DNA from: Holophagaceae bacterium UBA1801
Lineage (GTDB): Bacteria; Acidobacteriota; Holophagae; Holophagales; Holophagaceae
NCBI GenBank assembly: GCA_002319925.1
Contig: DCFP01000015.1
Coordinates: 1-14,724, forward strand
Direction: 5' to 3'
Length of the DNA stretch: 14,724 nt
Both the position numbers and the translations under genes were made by a program. Numbering within the stretch: the first letter of the stretch is position 1; each line of letters starts with the position of its first letter. This document shows, one piece after another, positions 1 to 7,164 of this stretch. The notes beneath the pieces are model-generated. The model was given only the letters and a program-made list of their open reading frames with translations, was not told the origin of the DNA and made no database searches.

Positions 1-68
1 CGTCCGGAGCGGTCCCGCGGAGCGGGATTCCCGTGCGCAGCGGATGCCGCGGGGTGAACGCAGTGAAC
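1..68. repeat. Hairpin-rich reiterated sequence at window edge
   Basis: A compact run of short reiterations lies directly before a tRNA-like 3' end. CGGAGCGG occurs at 5-12 and again at 18-25. TCCCG/CGGGA forms a hairpin at 13-27. GCGG-AT-GCCGC folds at 41-50. GTGAAC is repeated around GCA at 54-68. None of it is coding in a convincing way. It does not supply the 5' half of a tRNA. It may be a dispersed extragenic element or the edge of something that begins before the window. Identity unknown. Confidence 0.35.
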
Positions 69-96
69 CAAGGTTCAAATCCTTTCGCCCCAACCA
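69..96 (+). tRNA. tRNA 3'-end-like fragment (T arm, acceptor strand, CCA)
   Basis: GGTTCAAATCC at 72-82 is a canonical T loop with closing pairs (G53, TTC, A58, C61). Four of the five T-stem pairs form and the outermost is a C/T mismatch. The seven bases at 86-92, CGCCCCA, would be the acceptor 3' strand, followed by discriminator A93 and an encoded CCA at 94-96. A matching 5' strand would read TGGGGCG, as in tRNA-Gln-type acceptors, and it is absent from 1-68. The normal distance to a tRNA 5' end lies inside the window, so this looks like a partial tRNA, for example an attachment-site duplicate or decayed copy, not an intact gene. Confidence 0.35.
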
Positions 97-123
97 GGGC
101 TCTACGCTTCCACCCTCAACCCT

Positions 124-1173
124 TCAATGTTTCGCCGTGACCAGACCGAAACCAAGGCCCGTTTCGTACCACAGGTAGTATCGCCCCGTGGCATCGTCGA
201 ACACCACGCAGGGACTGTAGGGGCCATTCGGTGCGTAGCCGCAGAACTTGCCGTCGAGCACAGGGTTGAGTGGATACGGGGTGAAGGTCCTTCCATCCGC
301 CGAATAGGCCCAGCCGATCTTCGGATGCTTGGGGTCTTGCGCAATTTCGGCGAGAGGAATTCCGCAGTAGAAGAGTTGCCACTCTCCTCCCTTGAACACG
401 ACCCCGGGCACGGCGGATGCGACTGCATTCCAGGAGTTGCGGGGTCCGTTCGAGAGCACGGGATTCTGCGGATCCTTGGTCCAGTTCACACCGTCCAGCG
501 AGGTCGCGCGCCCAGCCCTTGGCGTCCAGGAAGCGTCGACGCCCGTGTAGTACATGACGAACCGGGTTCCATCGTGTATGACGGTCGGGGATTCAACCCA
601 CAGCGAATCCCAGGCTCCTGCGTCTCCTTGCGCCAGCACTGGCCCAGTATCGATGCGAGTGAAATGGAGCCCATCCGTGGAGGTCGCCAGCCCGATGGCG
701 CCACCGGGGGATTGATTATCGGAATCCCCGAAGTACCAGAGGTACCACGTGCCCCCGTGGTAGAGAATGGCCGGGGTATCCAGAAACCAATCGTCCCAGG
801 CTGATTTTTCCGCTGGTTCGAGAATGCTGGCTTTCTCCGCGGGAGCGAGCCGGTTCCAGTGGATGCCGTCCGTGGATTCCGCGAGGCCGATCCGTCCTTT
901 GCGATCGGTGCCCCCCTGGGCATAGGCCATTCTGAAAACCCGGCCTACTCCGGGCTTTGGCCAGATGGTGACATCCGGAGAACCGATGCCGGCGTCTTCT
1001 TCAAGGGTCGTCTGTTTCCTGAAAACCGGGAAAGTCCCCTCACTGCGCCAATTCCACGGAGCGGGCCTGAATACTTGCTTGGGCGCCGATGTCCATCGGT
1101 TCCCTGTTCCATCCTGGGCGCCCATCAAGGCCCAGGACATGAAGAAAGCCGTGAGGCATGCGGGACGCATCAT
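124..1173 (-). CDS. Secreted five-bladed beta-propeller, GH43/GH32-like glycosidase family
   Basis: This is a 349-aa protein with an N-terminal signal peptide (hydrophobic stretch at about residues 4-18, probable cleavage near MGA-Q). The mature part repeats a blade-type motif of SxDG followed by W/F: ESTDGIHW, TSTDGLHF, TSLDGVNW and YSADGRTF. These repeats alternate with WYLWYFGDS, RFVMYYTG, WQLFYCG and YYLWYE strands. The pattern is typical of the five-bladed propellers that hydrolyse or bind glycans (GH43, GH32, GH68 and GH130 relatives). Acidic residues such as those in GSPDV (near 65) and WVESP (near 190) could be catalytic, but I cannot assign a substrate or prove activity. The start is one of two adjacent ATGs. 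No strong ribosome site precedes it. It stands alone, facing an AT-rich gap that probably carries its promoter. Confidence 0.75.
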   Translation of the reverse strand: MMRPACLTAFFMSWALMGAQDGTGNRWTSAPKQVFRPAPWNWRSEGTFPVFRKQTTLEEDAGIGSPDVTIWPKPGVGRVFRMAYAQGGTDRKGRIGLAESTDGIHWNRLAPAEKASILEPAEKSAWDDWFLDTPAILYHGGTWYLWYFGDSDNQSPGGAIGLATSTDGLHFTRIDTGPVLAQGDAGAWDSLWVESPTVIHDGTRFVMYYTGVDASWTPRAGRATSLDGVNWTKDPQNPVLSNGPRNSWNAVASAVPGVVFKGGEWQLFYCGIPLAEIAQDPKHPKIGWAYSADGRTFTPYPLNPVLDGKFCGYAPNGPYSPCVVFDDATGRYYLWYETGLGFGLVTAKH

Positions 1174-1570
1174 GGAAGCAGAGCCTATGAAGCTGCATAA
1201 ACCTGTCTACTTCCATTCTTCGGCTGAAAGCCGCTTCAACATTAGGGGTTGGGACGAAAGCAATACTAATTTTCTGTTTATTTTCATTTCGTATGTTGAT
1301 TTTTTATTATTCGCAATTTCATTGTTGGAACATGCAAAGCTCGATCCATCCGGAATGGGTTTTAAAGCGATGAGTCAACACCCGGATGCCTGGATGCGGC
1401 TCCCGGCCTGGGGACAGGACATGGAGGACGCCAGTTGAAGACAGCGAACTGGGGTCCGAATCCCAAAGAAGGCGAGGAATGCACACACGGGCCCAGGATT
1501 TGCCGCAATCGTCTTCAGCGCATTTCAATCGTCCGTCCAAATCGCTAGGATGGCTGGAACTGGATGAGGC
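1174..1570. other. Gap of about 400 nt with AT-rich core; divergent promoter region
   Basis: No convincing gene lies here. The core at about 1240-1340 is strongly AT-rich compared with the surroundings and reads as a promoter region for the leftward glycosidase gene. One weak leftward pair is TTGCGA and TACGAA with a 17-nt spacer (about 1287-1315). A small hairpin, CGGCT-GAA-AGCCG, sits at 1221-1233 within that gene's leader. For the rightward SRAP gene, TTCAAT (1524-1529) and TAGGAT (1546-1551), 16 nt apart, are a weak candidate. Short open frames across 1319-1880 show no recognisable protein. I see no LexA-type box. Confidence 0.35.
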
Positions 1571-2071
1571 ATGTGCGGCGGTTTTGAATTCGCGAGACAT
1601 CCCAAGCGGCTCACCGATGAAGAATGGCGGCGGGCGGTGCGGGGCTCCGGCGCCAATGCGGGGAACTTTGATCCGCGCGAGCGTCAGGCAGGTGATACCG
1701 AATCAATCAAGGTCTACTTTCCGAACCCCAAGGCGGCAGTCCTCGTCGATCCTTCCACGGATTTGTGGCTGCCGTGGGGACGGCGGAAGGAGCAGCCCGG
1801 TGATTGGCCGGAGGGCGGCTGGGCCCGCGAAGAGTCGCTCCAGAAGGCCTTCTGGACGCGGTGGAACCCTGAACAGGTGATTGTCCATCCCGTGCGCTGG
1901 ATGGAAAAGGATCGGCATCGCGTGAGCCGTTGGTTCGAAATGGAGCCAGGAACGGGCCTCGTCTGCTTGAAGCTCGCCAAGGCGCCTGGCACGCCCGTTT
2001 ACGTGATCACCAAACCAGCTAAAGGGGATTATCTGGCGGAAATCCACGACCGCATTCCGCTCGTGGCGTAG
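1571..2071 (+). CDS. Short divergent SRAP (YedK/HMCES-like) protein
   Basis: SRAP proteins crosslink to abasic sites in single-stranded DNA through Cys2 and protect them. This 166-aa protein begins Met-Cys-Gly-Gly, so the catalytic Cys2 would be exposed after Met removal. It ends in IHDRIP, the family's HDRMP motif, with His159 as the conserved histidine. Glu112 in RWMEK fits the conserved YEW glutamate. The usual NARAET motif seems to be replaced by WAREES (84-89), keeping Arg86 but putting Trp where Asn is expected. It is shorter than typical members (about 220 aa), mainly in the middle. The start is fixed by Cys2 and by GATGAGG just upstream. It is convergent with the lipoprotein gene. The fold is likely; full SRAP activity is uncertain because of the missing Asn. 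Confidence 0.7.
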   Translation: MCGGFEFARHPKRLTDEEWRRAVRGSGANAGNFDPRERQAGDTESIKVYFPNPKAAVLVDPSTDLWLPWGRRKEQPGDWPEGGWAREESLQKAFWTRWNPEQVIVHPVRWMEKDRHRVSRWFEMEPGTGLVCLKLAKAPGTPVYVITKPAKGDYLAEIHDRIPLVA

Positions 2072-2098
2072 CACGAAAGGGAACCGATCCCGGCTACG
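2067..2098. terminator. Candidate bidirectional hairpin between convergent genes
   Basis: CGTAGC (2067-2072) pairs with GCTACG (2093-2098), and inside it GGGA (2079-2082) pairs with TCCC (2088-2091). The structure overlaps both stop codons in the 22-nt gap between two convergent genes. There is no T run, so it would be a weak or factor-assisted terminator. Confidence 0.3.
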
Positions 2099-2681
2099 GC
2101 TTCAGTTTCGCAATCTGCAGAAGGGGCTTGGCGGCGGGCTTCTTCCCCTTGGCTGCGACCTTGACCTTTGGCCGGGAAGGCGCCTTCTGGGCCGCCTGCA
2201 CAGTCATGGGCGGGTTCGTCCTGGCGATCCAGGGAAGCCTTGGCAGATCCGAAAGGACGCGCTTCTTCGCTGGATCCATCTCCACGTAAATGGAATCGTA
2301 GGGCCCCTGCGACCCTTTCGGGAGCAATCGCGTATCCATGTGCCAGGCCCCGAGCTTGCCCAGTTCCGTGCTCAGGGCGAGAATCCTGCGGCCCATGAGA
2401 TCGTAATTGATGTTGGGGTCGGTGGGGCAGGCAAGGGTCCATGCGCCCTTAGTGCCCCAGGTCTCGGTCCAGGACTGCAGCTTGGCGAGCGCTCCGGGGG
2501 AAAGGGTCGAGTCCCCTTTAAGAAAATAGATGGGCTCGCGATGGGGCTGCATGGGCTGGGTCTGGGCGACGGCGGGCTCCTGGACCGGCGCCGGTTCGGG
2601 CTTGTGCATGCACCCAAGAAAACCTAGTGAAAAAACGCCAATAATCAGGATTGATTCACAAATGCACAAACGCCTTCCCAT
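2094..2681 (-). CDS. OmpA-like lipoprotein with basic C-terminal tail
   Basis: Predicted 195-aa lipoprotein. The N-terminus MGRRLCIC is followed by a hydrophobic segment (residues 10-22) and FLGC, so Cys24 is the likely lipidated residue. The box is slightly off consensus (Phe-Leu-Gly-Cys). A Pro/Gln/Glu-rich linker at 26-50 follows. Residues about 51-115 resemble the OmpA/Pal C-terminal fold that binds peptidoglycan: YFLKGDSTLSPGALAKLQ, then NINYDLMGRRILALSTELGKLG, like the NxxLSxRRAxAV helix. The last 35 residues are rich in Lys, Pro and Ala. The frame is open for 49 more codons upstream, but I chose this ATG because AAAGGG precedes it, the lipoprotein signal starts here, and a TACAAT -10 lies just ahead. 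Likely role: outer-membrane to cell-wall tether or envelope protein. The exact function is unknown. Confidence 0.6.
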   Translation of the reverse strand: MGRRLCICESILIIGVFSLGFLGCMHKPEPAPVQEPAVAQTQPMQPHREPIYFLKGDSTLSPGALAKLQSWTETWGTKGAWTLACPTDPNINYDLMGRRILALSTELGKLGAWHMDTRLLPKGSQGPYDSIYVEMDPAKKRVLSDLPRLPWIARTNPPMTVQAAQKAPSRPKVKVAAKGKKPAAKPLLQIAKLKP

Positions 2682-2890
2682 ATTGACTAGCCCTTTCGCG
2701 CATGGATAGCCCATGATTGTAGCGCGATAAATGGTTGTAATCAGCAGGTGATTTCCTCTCATTGCCCCGCTTATCACCAAGCCCTGCTTCCCCGCAGCCC
2801 TCCCAGTGATCCTCCGGGAGTTCAGCATCTTCGCTTGGAGAAGCCTTCCCGAATGGTTTGCCGGTGGGAAGATGGTGACCGGAGAGCGAC
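2682..2890. promoter_or_regulatory. Divergent promoter region, lipoprotein / ubiD
   Basis: Reading leftward, TACAAT (complement of 2716-2721) is a good -10 with only a weak -35 (CTGATT, 17 nt upstream). It would start the lipoprotein mRNA near 2708, about 27 nt before its ATG. An inverted repeat GGTGAT (2747-2752) / ATCACC (2773-2778) lies between the two genes and could be an operator. I find no convincing rightward promoter for ubiD here. Confidence 0.35.
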
Positions 2891-4357
2891 ATGGCCCGGG
2901 ATTTCCAGTCCTTTGTGAAACAGCTCGATTCCATGGGCGAGCTGAAACGCGTATCCGTCGATGTGAATCCGTACCTGGAAGCCGGCGCCATCGCCGACCG
3001 GGTTTCCAAGCAACCCGGGGGAGGTCCCGCGCTGCTCTTTGAAAGAGTCCAGGGTTCGGAAATGCCCGTGGCCATGAATGTTTACGGGAGTGCGCGCCGC
3101 ATGGTGCTGGCCCTCGGCGTCGATCAGGACCCTTGCGGCCTGGATTCCATCGGTGACCGCATCGACCACTTCCTGCAGGAAGCCATGCCGAAACCCGGCA
3201 CCGGTTTCCTCGACAAGCTCGCGAAACTCCCCATGCTGGCCGGCGTGTCGGGCTGGATGCCCAGGACCGTCCGGAAGGGGATCTGCCAGGAGATCATCTG
3301 GAAGGGCGACGATGTTCGGCTCTCGAAGCTGCCCGTGCTCACGACCTGGCCCGAGGACGGAGGTCCTTTCATCACCATGGGCATGAGCCACGTTCGCTAC
3401 AAAGACGGGCGCCGGAACATGGGGCTCTACCGCCTGCAGGTCTTCGACGACCGGACGCTGGGATTCCACACGCAGCTCCACCACGATGGCGCCCGCGCCC
3501 GGACGGGCTATGCGCCCGGCGAGCACATGCCCGTGGCCGTGGCTTTCGGGGGCGATCCCGCCCTGCTCTATGCGGCATCCGCGCCGCTTCCGCCCTTCAT
3601 CTCCGAGGTTTTCTTCACGGGGTTCCTGCGCGATGAAGGCGTCGAGCTGGTGAAGTGCGTGACGAACGATCTCGAAGTACCGGCCAATTCGGAGCTGGTC
3701 ATCGAAGGCTGGGTGGATCCCGGGGAACGCAGGCAGGAAGGGCCCTTCGGCGATCACACGGGCTACTATTCCCTGGCCGACGACTACCCGGTGCTGCACG
3801 TGGAGGCCATCACCATGCGCCGGAATCCCATCTTCCCGGCCACCATCGTGGGCCGGCCACCCCAGGAGGATGCCTGCCTGGGCCTCGCCACCGAGCGGAT
3901 CTTCCTGCCCCTGGTCCGCATGTCCCTGCCTGAAGTCGTGGACATGCACCTGCCACCGGGCGGCGCCTTCCACAACCTGGCCGTCCTCGCCATCAAAAAG
4001 GAATACCCAGGGCAGGCGCAGAAGGTCATGCACGCCGTGTGGGGTCTGGGACAGATGATGTTCACCAAGGCCATCGTCGTGGTGGACGCGGACATCGATC
4101 CCCACGACATGAACGAGGTGCTCTTCCGGGTGACCTCCAACGTGGATCCTCGCCGGGACATGCTCTTCACGGAAGGCCCCCTCGATGTGCTGGATCATGC
4201 CAGCGACCGCTTCGCCTTCGGCAGCAAGGTGGGCATCGACGCCACGCGCAAGAGCGAGCCCTTCGATGGCTACCAGCGCGAATGGCCACGGGACCTCGTA
4301 TTCCCCGACCACGTCCTTGCGAAGATCACGCAGCGATGGCACGAGTACGGATTCTAG
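2891..4357 (+). CDS. ubiD: UbiD-family prenylated-FMN decarboxylase
   Basis: A 488-aa protein, close to the 497 aa of E. coli UbiD. UbiD enzymes use prenylated FMN to decarboxylate aromatic or alpha,beta-unsaturated acids, in ubiquinone or menaquinone synthesis or in aromatic degradation. Family signatures are visible: NMGLYRLQVFDDRTLGFHTQ (176-195, cofactor and metal region), EGPFGDHTGYY (283-293) with the Glu283/Asp288 pair at the active-site positions, and ATIVGRPPQED (317-327). Asp in place of the Fdc1-type Glu matches UbiD itself. The start has GGAGAG 4 nt upstream. A menaquinone-pathway role is a reasonable guess because no ubiquinone genes are nearby, but the substrate cannot be read from sequence. 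No UbiX cofactor-synthesis gene is in the window. yceH follows 9 nt later, likely co-transcribed. Confidence 0.9.
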   Translation: MARDFQSFVKQLDSMGELKRVSVDVNPYLEAGAIADRVSKQPGGGPALLFERVQGSEMPVAMNVYGSARRMVLALGVDQDPCGLDSIGDRIDHFLQEAMPKPGTGFLDKLAKLPMLAGVSGWMPRTVRKGICQEIIWKGDDVRLSKLPVLTTWPEDGGPFITMGMSHVRYKDGRRNMGLYRLQVFDDRTLGFHTQLHHDGARARTGYAPGEHMPVAVAFGGDPALLYAASAPLPPFISEVFFTGFLRDEGVELVKCVTNDLEVPANSELVIEGWVDPGERRQEGPFGDHTGYYSLADDYPVLHVEAITMRRNPIFPATIVGRPPQEDACLGLATERIFLPLVRMSLPEVVDMHLPPGGAFHNLAVLAIKKEYPGQAQKVMHAVWGLGQMMFTKAIVVVDADIDPHDMNEVLFRVTSNVDPRRDMLFTEGPLDVLDHASDRFAFGSKVGIDATRKSEPFDGYQREWPRDLVFPDHVLAKITQRWHEYGF

Positions 4358-4366
4358 GAGTTCTCC

Positions 4367-4993
4367 ATGTTCGATCCTCTCCTCAACGCCACGGAACAGC
4401 GGGTTCTGGGTTGCCTGATCGAGAAGCAGCTCTCGACGCCCGACTACTACCCGCTCACCCTGAATGCCCTCGTGAATGCCAGCAATCAGAGCACCAACCG
4501 GGATCCTGTGATGACTTTGGACGAGGCCACCGTGATGGAAGCGCTCAACGGACTGCGGGAGCGTAAAGTGGCGTGGTTCGTGGATTCCGCAGGCAGTCGC
4601 GTACAGAAATACGAGCATCGCATCGCCGATGAACTCGGGTTGTCGATCCAGGAAACCGCCGTTCTAGCGGAATTGCTGCTGCGCGGCCCGCAGACGCCCG
4701 GGGAGCTGCGCAGCCGATGTACGCGCATGTATGCCTTCCAGGATCTGAAGGAGGTGGAAGCGGCCCTAGATCTGTTGATGGAAGCCGATCCACCCCTGGT
4801 CTCGCGCATGCAGCGCCAGCCGGGAATGAAGGAGACCCGCTTCACCCACCGACTCGGCGAGCTGGCGGAGCAGCCTTCGATGCCGTCTGCACTCCCGAGG
4901 AATGCGCAGCTGGAAGCCGAACTTTCCGCCCTTCGCGAGGAATTCATCCAGCTCCGGGCGGAGTTCGAGACCTTCAAGAAGCAGTTCGAATAG
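4367..4993 (+). CDS. yceH: YceH family (DUF480) protein
   Basis: A 208-aa protein with the DUF480 hallmark N-terminus: LNATEQRVLGCLIEKQLSTP, YYPLTLNALVNASNQSTNRDPV, then LRERKVAWFVDSAGSRVQKYEHR. The family folds as two winged-helix domains (about 1-85 and 90-170), suggesting nucleic-acid or protein binding, though its function is not established. Residues about 178-208 (AQLEAELSALREEFIQLRAEFETFKKQFE, heptad-like) form a predicted coiled coil, suggesting oligomerisation. AGGAG lies 6 nt before the ATG. It is 9 nt behind ubiD and ends 3 nt from the end of convergent qorA. Confidence 0.88.
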   Translation: MFDPLLNATEQRVLGCLIEKQLSTPDYYPLTLNALVNASNQSTNRDPVMTLDEATVMEALNGLRERKVAWFVDSAGSRVQKYEHRIADELGLSIQETAVLAELLLRGPQTPGELRSRCTRMYAFQDLKEVEAALDLLMEADPPLVSRMQRQPGMKETRFTHRLGELAEQPSMPSALPRNAQLEAELSALREEFIQLRAEFETFKKQFE

Positions 4994-4996
4994 GGT

Positions 4997-5971
4997 TTAA
5001 GGAATTAGCACGCTCGCGCCCGTGGTGCGCCGGGCTTCCAGATCCGCATGGGCCTTGGCTGCGTCGGTCAGGGGGTAGCGGTGGTTGATCTCGATCTTCA
5101 CCTTGCCGGACAGGACGATGTCGAAGAGGTCCTTGGAGATCTCGTCCAGGTCCTCGCGTTTCGCAGTATGGGAGTAAAGCGTGGGCCGCGTGAAGTAGAG
5201 GGAGCCGTGCTGCGCGAGGAGCCCCGGTTCGAAGGGAGGCACGGGGCCTGATGCATTGCCGAAGCTCACCATCAATCCGAAGGGGCGCAGGCACTGGATG
5301 GAACCCATGAAGGTGTCCTTGCCCACGGAGTCGTAGACCACGGGCACGCCCAGGCCGAAGGTGAGGGCCTTCACGCGCTCCACGAAATCCTCGGTGCGGT
5401 AGTTGATGCAGTGATCGGCGCCATGCTGCCTGGCCAGTTCGCACTTTTCGTCAGATCCGGCGGTGCCGATGACCTTGGCCCCCAGTGCCTTCAGCCACTG
5501 GCAGGCGATGAGGCCCACGCCGCCCGAGGCCGCATGGAAGAGCACCGTGTCGCCAGGCTGCACGCGGTACGTGCGGCGCACCAGGTACTGCACCGTCATG
5601 CCCTTCAGCATCATGGCCGCACCCTGTTCGAAAGAGAGGCCCTCCGGCAGCCGGCACAAGCGATCCGCGGGAACATTGCGAGCTTCCGCGTAGGCGCCCA
5701 CGGGGCCGCCCGCGTAGGCGACCCGGTCACCGGGCCGGAGATGAGTCACGCCCTGCCCCACAGCTTCCACCACACCCGCCCCTTCGTTGCCCGCTCCGGA
5801 GGGCAGGGGCACCTTGTAGAGGCCATTGCGCTGATAGACATCGATGAAGTTGATCCCGCAGGCCATCTGGCGGATACGGGCCTCGCCCGGGCCTGGATCG
5901 GCCAGGACCACCTCCTCCAGGCGGAACACCTCGGGGCCGCCGCATTCGTGGAATCGGATCGCTTTCGCCAT
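4997..5971 (-). CDS. qorA: NADPH:quinone oxidoreductase, QorA type
   Basis: A 324-aa zinc-free medium-chain dehydrogenase/reductase that reduces quinones with NADPH. It follows E. coli Qor almost line by line: FHECGGPEVF, GINFIDVYQRNGLY, PSGAGNEGAGVV, GDRVAYAGGPVGAYAE, LKGMTVQYLVRRTY, FHAASGGVGLIACQWLKALGAKVIGT (Rossmann motif AASGGVG), VVYDSVGKDTF, GLMVSFGNASG, and a C-terminus ending SVLIP. No catalytic or structural zinc ligands are seen, as expected. An in-frame GTG lies two codons earlier but overlaps the GAGGAG ribosome site, so the ATG at 5971 is preferred. The upstream thioredoxin-like gene ends 9 nt before it, indicating an operon. Cytoplasmic; likely detoxification or redox balance. 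Confidence 0.92.
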   Translation of the reverse strand: MAKAIRFHECGGPEVFRLEEVVLADPGPGEARIRQMACGINFIDVYQRNGLYKVPLPSGAGNEGAGVVEAVGQGVTHLRPGDRVAYAGGPVGAYAEARNVPADRLCRLPEGLSFEQGAAMMLKGMTVQYLVRRTYRVQPGDTVLFHAASGGVGLIACQWLKALGAKVIGTAGSDEKCELARQHGADHCINYRTEDFVERVKALTFGLGVPVVYDSVGKDTFMGSIQCLRPFGLMVSFGNASGPVPPFEPGLLAQHGSLYFTRPTLYSHTAKREDLDEISKDLFDIVLSGKVKIEINHRYPLTDAAKAHADLEARRTTGASVLIP

Positions 5972-5980
5972 GATCACTCC

Positions 5981-6550
5981 TCAGGGTTCGCGGGAAGACG
6001 CGATATCAATGAGTTTCAGGAGTTCCGAGACCACCATCCGCCGATTTGTGTCCGCCTCGTAGAGGGCGGAAACCTTCTTGCGGGCCGCGGCCACATCGCC
6101 GCAGGCCTTGCCCCGGGCGATGAGTTCCTTGCACAACTCGGGCATGGGTCCCCAGTTCCCGCATTCGATCCACGCGTCGCTCACGAAGACGAACTTCGGA
6201 ATGGCTTCGCCGCCGTTGGTGAGGAAGCGCGCGAAGACCTCGGGGTGCTGCTGCCGGGAGACGATGCGCAGCTTCAGATTGGGCGCGGCGTCGACCAAGC
6301 GTTTGAGCACGGGGAGATGCCTCACCACATCGCCACACCAGTCTTCGGCGATGGCGATGACGTGCACGGGACGCGGCAGAGCTCCCAGGTAGGCGACGGT
6401 GGCCGGTTCGAGCGTCAGGGCTTCATGAAGGGACGCCATCTTCTGGCGGTTCTCCGGACTTTCCCCGCCGGCCATCCAGGCCGCGTATTCCTGGCCGGAG
6501 TTGAAAACGGATTTCCAATCAATCAACGGAAGAGTGGGCGGACGAGGCAT
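5981..6550 (-). CDS. Thioredoxin-like protein with WCGD motif (Thioredoxin_9-like)
   Basis: A 189-aa thioredoxin-fold protein. VHVIAIAEDWCGDVVRHLPVLKRL is the first strand and active-site helix, and FLTNGGEAIPKFVFVSDAW contains the cis-proline (IP) strand. The usual CxxC is Cys-Gly-Asp-Val, so only the first cysteine remains. Three other cysteines (CGNWG, LCKEL, KACGD) occur later. I recall that a Bacillus-type family carries EDWCGD followed by a WGPRP-like segment, and the WGPMPE here matches. The start has AGGAGG 8 nt upstream; the frame extends seven codons further but that segment covers the ribosome site. It lies 64 nt after the DUF523 gene and 9 nt before qorA on the same strand. It could be a thiol reductase, bacillithiol- or glutathione-type oxidoreductase, or redox chaperone; this is unresolved. 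Confidence 0.75.
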   Translation of the reverse strand: MPRPPTLPLIDWKSVFNSGQEYAAWMAGGESPENRQKMASLHEALTLEPATVAYLGALPRPVHVIAIAEDWCGDVVRHLPVLKRLVDAAPNLKLRIVSRQQHPEVFARFLTNGGEAIPKFVFVSDAWIECGNWGPMPELCKELIARGKACGDVAAARKKVSALYEADTNRRMVVSELLKLIDIASSREP

Positions 6551-6613
6551 GATCGATTCCTCCTGGAACACTCATTCGATGAGGCGACGTCGATGGTATG
6601 ACAGGTCGCTCCA

Positions 6614-7102
6614 TCACTCCAGGTTTGAAAGAAAGAATTCCGCCTGGTCCCACTGCGCCTCGGAATACACGGAGATCCCCGCTGCCCGCAGGGCCGCAGT
6701 CACCACACCCTGGCCCTGCACCACTCGGCCCGTGAAAGTGCCATCGTAGATCCAATGGCTCCCGCAGGAGGGGCTCCGTTCCTTGAGCACCGCAACATGG
6801 ATGCCATGCCGCTGACAAAGGGCCACAGTCTCCGCGGCGCCTGCGATGAAGGCTTCCGTCGCGGTATGTCCCTTTGGGTCCACGACTCGGGCTATGCCTT
6901 GCAGCACGGCGCCACCATCCCCGGATGCGATCTCCATGGGCGCACGGGGCGTTGGCAATCCCGCGGCGATTTCCGGGCAGAAGGGCACGACACGCCCCTC
7001 GGCAATCCAGCGGGAAAGCACCGGATGGCTGGAGAGCGCGGCTGAACCATCGTACCGGACCGGTTCGCCCAGCAGGCAGGAACTCACGAGTACCTTTTCC
7101 AT
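6614..7102 (-). CDS. DUF523 / TudS-family protein
   Basis: A 162-aa protein. DUF523 includes TudS, an Fe-S enzyme that removes sulfur from thiouracil. Conserved cysteines are visible: Cys9 in VSSCLLG, Cys42 in PFCPE and Cys113 in ERSPSCGS. These three are the expected ligands of the [4Fe-4S] cluster. Other family landmarks are VRYDG (16-20), LPTPR (49-53) and GV.TAALR near the C-terminus. It has the stand-alone size and no DUF1722 fusion. The ATG is chosen over a GTG three codons earlier because AGGG lies 8 nt upstream. It is the first gene of the leftward group with the thioredoxin-like gene and qorA. Desulfidase activity is inferred from the family only. Confidence 0.85.
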   Translation of the reverse strand: MEKVLVSSCLLGEPVRYDGSAALSSHPVLSRWIAEGRVVPFCPEIAAGLPTPRAPMEIASGDGGAVLQGIARVVDPKGHTATEAFIAGAAETVALCQRHGIHVAVLKERSPSCGSHWIYDGTFTGRVVQGQGVVTAALRAAGISVYSEAQWDQAEFFLSNLE

Positions 7103-7121
7103 GCTTCTCACCCTATCCGGG

Positions 7122-7148
7122 TTGCAGTAAACCTGCCTGGAGTAGAAT
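7122..7148 (+). promoter_or_regulatory. Candidate promoter for the 103-aa gene and rlmN
   Basis: TTGCAG (7122-7127) and TAGAAT (7143-7148, five of six to consensus) lie 15 nt apart in the 62-nt divergent gap. The short spacer is unfavourable. The predicted start, near 7155, would leave a leader of about 10 nt that contains the GGAGG ribosome site. Confidence 0.3.
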
Positions 7149-7164
7149 GGCCCCGGAGGCGGAC

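Noticed and set aside
127..804. Rightward 225-codon open frame opposite the secreted propeller
   Set aside because: The leftward frame has a signal peptide and repeated SxDG blade motifs; the rightward one has nothing recognisable.
1386..1880. 164-codon rightward frame across the gap and SRAP gene
   Set aside because: Composition is Arg/Ser/Pro-rich, no ribosome site is visible, and it overlaps the SRAP gene in another frame.
2822..4618. Very long leftward open frame (598 codons) opposite ubiD and yceH
   Set aside because: It lies fully antisense to two well-recognised genes. Its protein is His/Glu/Gly-rich nonsense typical of the complementary frame of a GC-rich gene, and it matches no family I know.
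5411..6601. Rightward 396-codon open frame opposite qorA and the thioredoxin-like gene
   Set aside because: It is antisense to two real genes with ribosome sites and family motifs; composition is of the shadow type and no domain is seen.
6874..7164. N-terminal extension of the 103-aa protein
   Set aside because: It overlaps the divergent DUF523 gene, is Arg/Pro-rich, and a GGAGG ribosome site marks the later ATG.
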